Source: CAZPMT01 sp964587655 (GTDB lineage: Bacteria > Hydrogenedentota > Hydrogenedentia > Hydrogenedentales > SLHB01). Taken from it: 10,082 nucleotides of DNA. The DNA is taken from positions 1-10,082 of the forward strand of contig CAZPMT010000170.1 of NCBI GenBank assembly GCA_964587655.1, written 5' to 3'. A program made the position numbers and the translations under genes. The first letter of the stretch is position 1. Each line of letters begins with the position of its first letter. Positions 6,886 through 10,082 of the stretch are shown piece after piece. Under the pieces are notes generated by a model, which was not told the DNA's origin, did no database searches, and saw nothing but the letters and a program-made list of their open reading frames with translations.

Positions 6886-7662
6886 TCATAGCACCTTCTC
6901 TTCTTCCCGGAGGATCCGGACCAGTTCTCGCACGCGATGTGCGGTATCGCCGGCCAGCACTCTGCACAATCGCTGCTGACGCGGCAGGTACATCGATTCC
7001 ACGACCAACCGCCCGGCGAGCATGTCCCCCGCCACGCCCAGATCCTCGGGGCGGATCTCTCTGATCTCCTTCTTCTTCGCCTTCATGATGTTCGGGAGGG
7101 TCGGATATCGCGGCGTGTTGATCCCCTTCTGCGTCGTGAAAAGCGCAGGCAACGGGACCTCAAACGTATAGTGGCCGCCTTCGATCTCGCGGTCCACGGT
7201 GGCTGTACTGCCATTGAGTTCAAACCGCGTGATGACCGAGACGTGCGGGATCCCCAGCAGTTCCGCGACGCGTTCCGGAACCTGCGCCGCATCGTCGTCC
7301 ACCGCTTGCTTTCCGGCGAAAATGATATCGGCGGAAACGTTCGCGAGTGCGGCGGCGAGCAATTGCGCGACGCCCTTGCTCGTCAGATTATCGGCCTGCC
7401 CGGCGGCAATCAGAATTCCCGAATCGGCCCCCATCGCCAGCGCGGAGCGGATGATGTCCTTGGCCTCCGGCGGCCCCACGCTCAGCACAGCAACTTCCGC
7501 GCCGTTGGATTCCTTGAGTCTCATGGCCTGCTCGACGGCATGCTCGTCGTACGGACTCATGACGTACTTGAGATTGGCCGTAAGGACCGATTTCCGGTCA
7601 TCCGCCACGCGCAATTCCGATGCCGTGTCCGGCACGCGTTTTATCAGAACCGCAACCTTCAC
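6886..7662 (-). CDS. etfB: Electron transfer flavoprotein beta subunit
   Basis: This 258-residue protein is the AMP-binding partner of EtfA in the heterodimeric ETF. The N-terminus KVAVLIKRVPDT, the segment PYDEHAVEQAMRLKE starting near residue 37, the nucleotide-loop motif GKQAVDDDAAQVP (117-129), and PRYPTLPNIMKAKKK (184-198) are standard EtfB signatures. I chose the GTG at 7662 because a near-perfect AAGGAGGT Shine-Dalgarno ends three bases before it and the product then starts exactly at the conserved MKVAVLIK. An upstream in-frame GTG at 7680 would add six residues that contain the ribosome binding site and is less likely. It is the first gene of the etfBA, oxidoreductase and dehydrogenase series, with a candidate promoter and a leader inverted repeat in the 141-bp gap upstream. 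Confidence 0.96.
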   Translation of the reverse strand: MKVAVLIKRVPDTASELRVADDRKSVLTANLKYVMSPYDEHAVEQAMRLKESNGAEVAVLSVGPPEAKDIIRSALAMGADSGILIAAGQADNLTSKGVAQLLAAALANVSADIIFAGKQAVDDDAAQVPERVAELLGIPHVSVITRFELNGSTATVDREIEGGHYTFEVPLPALFTTQKGINTPRYPTLPNIMKAKKKEIREIRPEDLGVAGDMLAGRLVVESMYLPRQQRLCRVLAGDTAHRVRELVRILREEEKVL

Positions 7663-7695
7663 GCTACCTCCTTGCAGCACGGGATTCTTCCCACC

Positions 7696-7725
7696 AAGGC
7701 CCGCGAGAGACTAAATCCGGGCCTT
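7696..7725. promoter_or_regulatory. Inverted repeat in the etfBA leader
   Basis: AAGGCCCG (7696-7703) and CGGGCCTT (7718-7725) are exact 8-bp inverted repeats separated by 14 bases. If the promoter at 7736-7762 is correct, this structure begins a few bases inside the etfBA transcript, between the start site and the ribosome binding site. It could be a dimeric repressor operator at the start site or a leader stem-loop. No T-tract follows it on the minus strand, so it is not a convincing terminator for hicA. Confidence 0.45.
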
Positions 7726-7735
7726 TCAGCGCGGC

Positions 7736-7762
7736 ATTATAGCAAAGAGGCGGCGGTGTCAC
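7736..7762 (-). promoter_or_regulatory. Candidate promoter for the etfBA operon
   Basis: The minus strand has a perfect TATAAT (7741-7736), preceded by GTGACA (7762-7757) at a spacing of 15 bp, somewhat shorter than the preferred 17. A start near 7729 would give a leader of about 67 bases before the etfB GTG. It is the only good sigma-70-like match in the gap between hicA and etfB. Confidence 0.5.
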
Positions 7763-7803
7763 TAGTCGAGCGACCTTGGTCTTCCCTCGAGCTCGTGTGC
7801 GAG

Positions 7804-8030
7804 TCAATGGCCTTCGTATGCCGATACGAATTCCTGAACGGTGAGTCCCGCAAAACGAATCAGGCTCCGCAACGTTCCCTTGGCCACTTCTTTGTGGGCC
7901 GGAATTGACAGCGTCGCGATATGCCCTTCTTTATGATGTGACTGCCTTGTTGCTGACGTGCGATGCTCCACCCGAGGCCCTCGAACACGGCGACGACCTC
8001 GCGCCCGCGCAACGTTGGCAGCACAGGCAT
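7804..8030 (-). pseudogene. hicA: HicA-family toxin, frameshifted
   Basis: HicA toxins are small mRNA interferases with a double-stranded-RNA-binding-like fold. The frame from the ATG at 8030 begins MPVLPTLRGREVV and reaches QQQGSHIIKKG, including the catalytic-position histidine H31 in GSH. It then turns into nonsense ending at 7860. From the CAT codon at 7923-7921 the next frame resumes the family sequence HIATLSIPAHKEVAKGTLRS, then LIRFAGLTVQEFVSAY, to a TGA at 7806-7804. The span is 227 bases, one short of a whole number of codons, so a net one-base loss (or a larger non-multiple of three) has occurred near 7924-7940. Against the usual GSH-x7-H spacing the gap is about seven bases short. 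The ATG overlaps the hicB stop by one base (TAATG), the normal translational coupling. The in-frame product would be 56 residues with the wrong C-terminus and is probably inactive. A sequencing or assembly error is possible. Confidence 0.85.
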
Positions 8031-8236
8031 TAGACGGCGACCTCGACCTGGCGAGTTTCGACGGTGAGCGGCATACCGCGTTCCGCGCGAACCTGCAGGC
8101 ACAAACGTATCGCTTCGCTGATGTTCTCGAGGCCCTCTTCGCGCGTCGCGCCTTGCGTCACACACCCAGGAATCGATGGGCATTCGACGATCCAAATGCC
8201 GTCTTCGTCCCGCTCGATCGTAACGTTGAACTTCAT
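8030..8236 (-). CDS. hicB: HicB-family antitoxin, short form
   Basis: This 68-residue protein has the HicB/UPF0150 core: MKFNVTIERDEDG leading into WIVECPSIPGCVTQG, then TREEGLENISEAIRLCL. In active systems the antitoxin binds HicA and blocks its RNA-cleaving surface. Only the partial RNase-H-like domain is present. The C-terminal ribbon-helix-helix or helix-turn-helix of longer HicB proteins is absent, so this copy would not be expected to repress its own promoter alone. The ATG at 8236 follows GGAG by eight bases. It is encoded before hicA and its TAA shares a base with the hicA ATG. A good candidate promoter lies 50-75 bp upstream. The reading frame looks intact although its toxin partner is broken. 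Confidence 0.86.
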   Translation of the reverse strand: MKFNVTIERDEDGIWIVECPSIPGCVTQGATREEGLENISEAIRLCLQVRAERGMPLTVETRQVEVAV

Positions 8237-8238
8237 GG

Positions 8239-8534
8239 CTATCGCTCCATCTTGGACGGGGCTAGCATTCGACCAACAAAGTGATTATGCTCCCTGCGCC
8301 GTCGATTCTCAAGACCACTGCCACCTTCAGAATCGGCACGTAAGATTCGAGACCGCACCGGGGAACTCGCGCCGATTGGCTCCGTGGACGCGCGCAAGCT
8401 GTTCTTGGCGGCTGCTGCGAGCATTTCGGTGATTGTGCCGGCGGGGGCGTGTTTGCGGAAGTAGGCGATGTCGGCGATGATGATGAGCTTTCCGCGCGCC
8501 CTCGAGACGCTGACGTTCAGGAGGTTTCTTGCGG
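8239..8534 (-). pseudogene. C-terminal remnant of a superfamily-1 (Upf1/AAA_12-like) helicase
   Basis: A minus-strand frame ending at a TAG (8241-8239) carries NLLNVSVSRARGKLIIIADI, then AYFRKHAPAGTITEML. The LNV-x-V/L-S/T-RAR-x-x-L/V pattern is motif VI of superfamily-1 helicases of the Upf1/AAA_12 type, normally near the C-terminus of a protein of many hundred residues. Nothing upstream of it survives: the frame enters the kinase gene's last codons in a different frame and no start codon or ribosome binding site is present. Recognisable sequence begins within about ten bases of the kinase stop (8537-8535). The tail after EML is low-complexity and may be unrelated. The region ends beside hicB and contains the candidate hicBA promoter. 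The alternative is a chance frame, but the motif is strong enough that I favour a remnant. Confidence 0.62.
8284..8312 (-). promoter_or_regulatory. Candidate promoter for hicBA
   Basis: TTGAGA (8312-8307) and CATAAT (8289-8284) on the minus strand are separated by exactly 17 bp. Transcription would start near 8277, about 41 bases before the hicB ATG at 8236, leaving room for its GGAG ribosome binding site. The site lies within the tail of the decayed helicase frame. Confidence 0.52.
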
Positions 8535-10082
8535 CTAGGCGCTCGGCTCGCGCGCGGCAAGTGTTTCGCGTATGGCCCTAAGGAGATCTGCTATGCGGTA
8601 GGGTTTCGTGATGAGGCGCAGTCCCTCCTTGATGACGAAATTCGTGTGAATGGCATTCTCGCTGTAGCCGCTGCTGAACAGGAACCGAATTCGCGGGCAT
8701 TCCGCTTGAATACGATCCATGACCTCCCGGCCACCGAGTTTGGGCATCATCACATCGAGGAGGGCCATGTCAATCTCATCCGCGTGCTCCGCGAACACGC
8801 GCAATGCCTCCTCGCCATCGCGCGCTGTCAAGACGGTGTAGCCCGCGGTCTCCAACATGCTCCTGACCAGATTCAGAACTATCTCTTCGTCTTCGGCCAC
8901 GAGGATGGTCTCCGTCCCACCTGCGGCGCGCTCCTCAAGTTTCGTGCCTACGTCCTCCGCGGGGCGCTCGACGATGGGGAGGTACACTTTGAAGGCCGTT
9001 CCCTTTCCCGGCTCGCTGTACACATGGATGAAGCCATTGTGCTGTTTCACGATGCCATAGACGGTCGCCAGTCCAAGCCCGGTTCCCTGTCCCACGTCCT
9101 TGGTCGTGAAGAATGGCTCGAAGATCTGCGAGCGCGTCGTTTCGTCCATGCCGTGCCCGGTGTCCGTCACGCTCAGCAACACGTAACGGCCTACCGTCGC
9201 CCACGGGTGTTCGCGGCAATACTCGTCGCCTATGACGACGTTTTCCGTCTCGATGGTCAGCGTCCCGCCATTGGGCATGGCGTCGCGCGCGTTCACGCAG
9301 AGGTTCATCAGGACCTGCTCGATCTGCCCCTTGTCCGCATGGACCGTCCCCAGGCGTACGCCGGAGACAAAGCAGAGCTCGATGTGCTCCCCGATGAGCC
9401 GCCGGATCATTTTCAAGACGCCCTCGATCAGGTCATTCAGGCTCAGATTGATCGGCTGGATGATCTGGCGCCGGCTGAACGCCAACAACTGTCGCGTCAG
9501 CTCCGCCGCCCGTTGCCCCGCTTTGCGCACCTCATCGAGCGACCTCCCGTCGGCGGTATCCGGCCCCAGATGGCTCTGCACCATCTCCGTATACCCGAGA
9601 ATCGCTTGCAGCAGGTTGTTGAAGTCATGTGCGACCCCGCCTGCCAACTTGCCCACGGCCTCCATCTTATGCGCTTGCCGCAATTGCGCCTCCAGCTTCT
9701 CCCGCTCCGCCTCCGCATGTTTGCGTTCGGTGATGTCGATTAATGTACTGAGCATTCCAACTACGTTCCCATGGAGGTCCGTGAGCGGCCTCGAGTTGTT
9801 TAGCACCGTGATGACAGTACCGTCCTTCCGTCGAAGCCTGTGTTCGTAGTTGATGAGCCGCCCACCGGAAAGAAGTTCCTGGTGGGCCGGCAAGACAGCG
9901 GCTGGATCGGCATCCACGTCTGGAATGCTCATGTGCAGGAGTTCATCCCTTGAATAACCCAGTAAGTCTAATCCCGCTTGATTGGCATTGATGAGCTTCT
10001 TCTTGTTGTCGAATGCGTAAATCGCCTCTACTGATTCGTCAAAGATGCTCCGGTTTTTCTCCCCGCTCTCCCGCAGCCCCTC
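8535..10082 (-). CDS. PAS-domain hybrid sensor histidine kinase with C-terminal receiver (N-terminus beyond right edge)
   Basis: The frame is open to the window edge; 515 residues are visible and an internal ATG at 9932 is not the true start. Numbering from the edge, residues 1-120 form a PAS domain (IFDESVEAIYAFD, YEHRLRRKDGT, IDITERK) likely to sense a small molecule or redox state. A short coiled linker and HisKA domain follow, with phosphoacceptor H152 in GGVAHDFNNLLQAI. The ATPase domain shows the N-box N264 (CVNARDAM), the G1 box DTGHGM (307-312), FEPFFTTK (321-328) and the G2 box GQGTGLGL (331-338). The C-terminal receiver has acidic E397-D398, phosphoacceptor D443 in LLDVMMPK and K493 in ITKPY, so all phosphorelay residues are present. 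No transmembrane segment is visible in this part. The receiver has no output domain, so the signal presumably passes to a further phosphotransfer partner or the receiver tunes the kinase. Its relation to the acyl-CoA genes is unknown. Confidence 0.95.
   Translation of the reverse strand, partial: EGLRESGEKNRSIFDESVEAIYAFDNKKKLINANQAGLDLLGYSRDELLHMSIPDVDADPAAVLPAHQELLSGGRLINYEHRLRRKDGTVITVLNNSRPLTDLHGNVVGMLSTLIDITERKHAEAEREKLEAQLRQAHKMEAVGKLAGGVAHDFNNLLQAILGYTEMVQSHLGPDTADGRSLDEVRKAGQRAAELTRQLLAFSRRQIIQPINLSLNDLIEGVLKMIRRLIGEHIELCFVSGVRLGTVHADKGQIEQVLMNLCVNARDAMPNGGTLTIETENVVIGDEYCREHPWATVGRYVLLSVTDTGHGMDETTRSQIFEPFFTTKDVGQGTGLGLATVYGIVKQHNGFIHVYSEPGKGTAFKVYLPIVERPAEDVGTKLEERAAGGTETILVAEDEEIVLNLVRSMLETAGYTVLTARDGEEALRVFAEHADEIDMALLDVMMPKLGGREVMDRIQAECPRIRFLFSSGYSENAIHTNFVIKEGLRLITKPYRIADLLRAIRETLAAREPSA

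Noticed and set aside
6937..7908. Plus-strand open frame of 323 codons across etfB and the etfB-hicA gap
   Set aside because: It is antisense to etfB and crosses its promoter region and hicA. It has no motif and no conserved start.
7924..7945. Programmed frameshifting as an explanation for the broken hicA
   Set aside because: No classic slippery heptamer or downstream stimulator is seen, and about seven bases appear to be missing relative to the family. Mutation or assembly error is simpler.
8529..9743. Plus-strand open frame of 404 codons opposite the histidine kinase
   Set aside because: The opposite strand contains every histidine-kinase and receiver motif in order. The plus frame has none and is an antisense shadow.

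Overview
This is a GC-rich bacterial chromosome segment, and every confidently called conserved gene lies on the minus strand. The core is a fatty-acid or acyl-CoA oxidation cluster that reads right to left: etfB (7662-6886), etfA (6866-5901), a membrane-bound DUF224/CCG-type iron-sulfur ETF:quinone oxidoreductase (5839-3770) and a long DmdC-like acyl-CoA dehydrogenase (3681-1873). A short-chain dehydrogenase (1567-731) follows, probably on its own promoter. Together these genes describe an electron path from acyl-CoA through the dehydrogenase FAD to ETF, then to the membrane Fe-S protein, then to the quinone pool. That is the arrangement expected of a respiring or anaerobically respiring acyl-CoA degrader that uses EMO/EtfD instead of the mitochondrial-type ETF-QO.

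Three kinds of accessory material surround the core. On the left edge are the first 22 codons of an ORF6N-domain gene, a perfect 12-bp-arm palindrome just upstream of it, and the catalytic half of a tyrosine recombinase. Between the short-chain dehydrogenase and the acyl-CoA dehydrogenase is a 59-codon, 3'-truncated four-helix-bundle (23S rRNA-intervening-protein family) gene, the only plus-strand gene I can support. Between etfB and the right-hand kinase is a hicBA toxin-antitoxin pair whose hicA is frameshifted, lying beside a C-terminal remnant of a superfamily-1 helicase. The right edge holds most of a PAS/HisKA/HATPase/receiver hybrid histidine kinase that runs out of the window.

Two pieces of repeat-like structure are the most unusual content. 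One is the palindrome at 97-121, whose sequence on either strand can encode LKSQ(I/F)ATS, a motif resembling the ORF6N domain itself. The other is a 78-bp element at 4123-4200 with terminal inverted repeats and two hairpins, lying in frame inside the ETF:quinone oxidoreductase gene.

The organism is not identifiable with certainty. ORF6N, four-helix-bundle and DUF224 genes together with high GC would fit an environmental lineage of the Planctomycetota/Verrucomicrobiota/Hydrogenedentota kind, but this is a weak inference. No gene-free stretch exceeds about 300 bases; the longest true intergenic gap is 7663-7803. I saw no rRNA, tRNA, CRISPR array, complete insertion sequence or convincing intrinsic terminator between genes.
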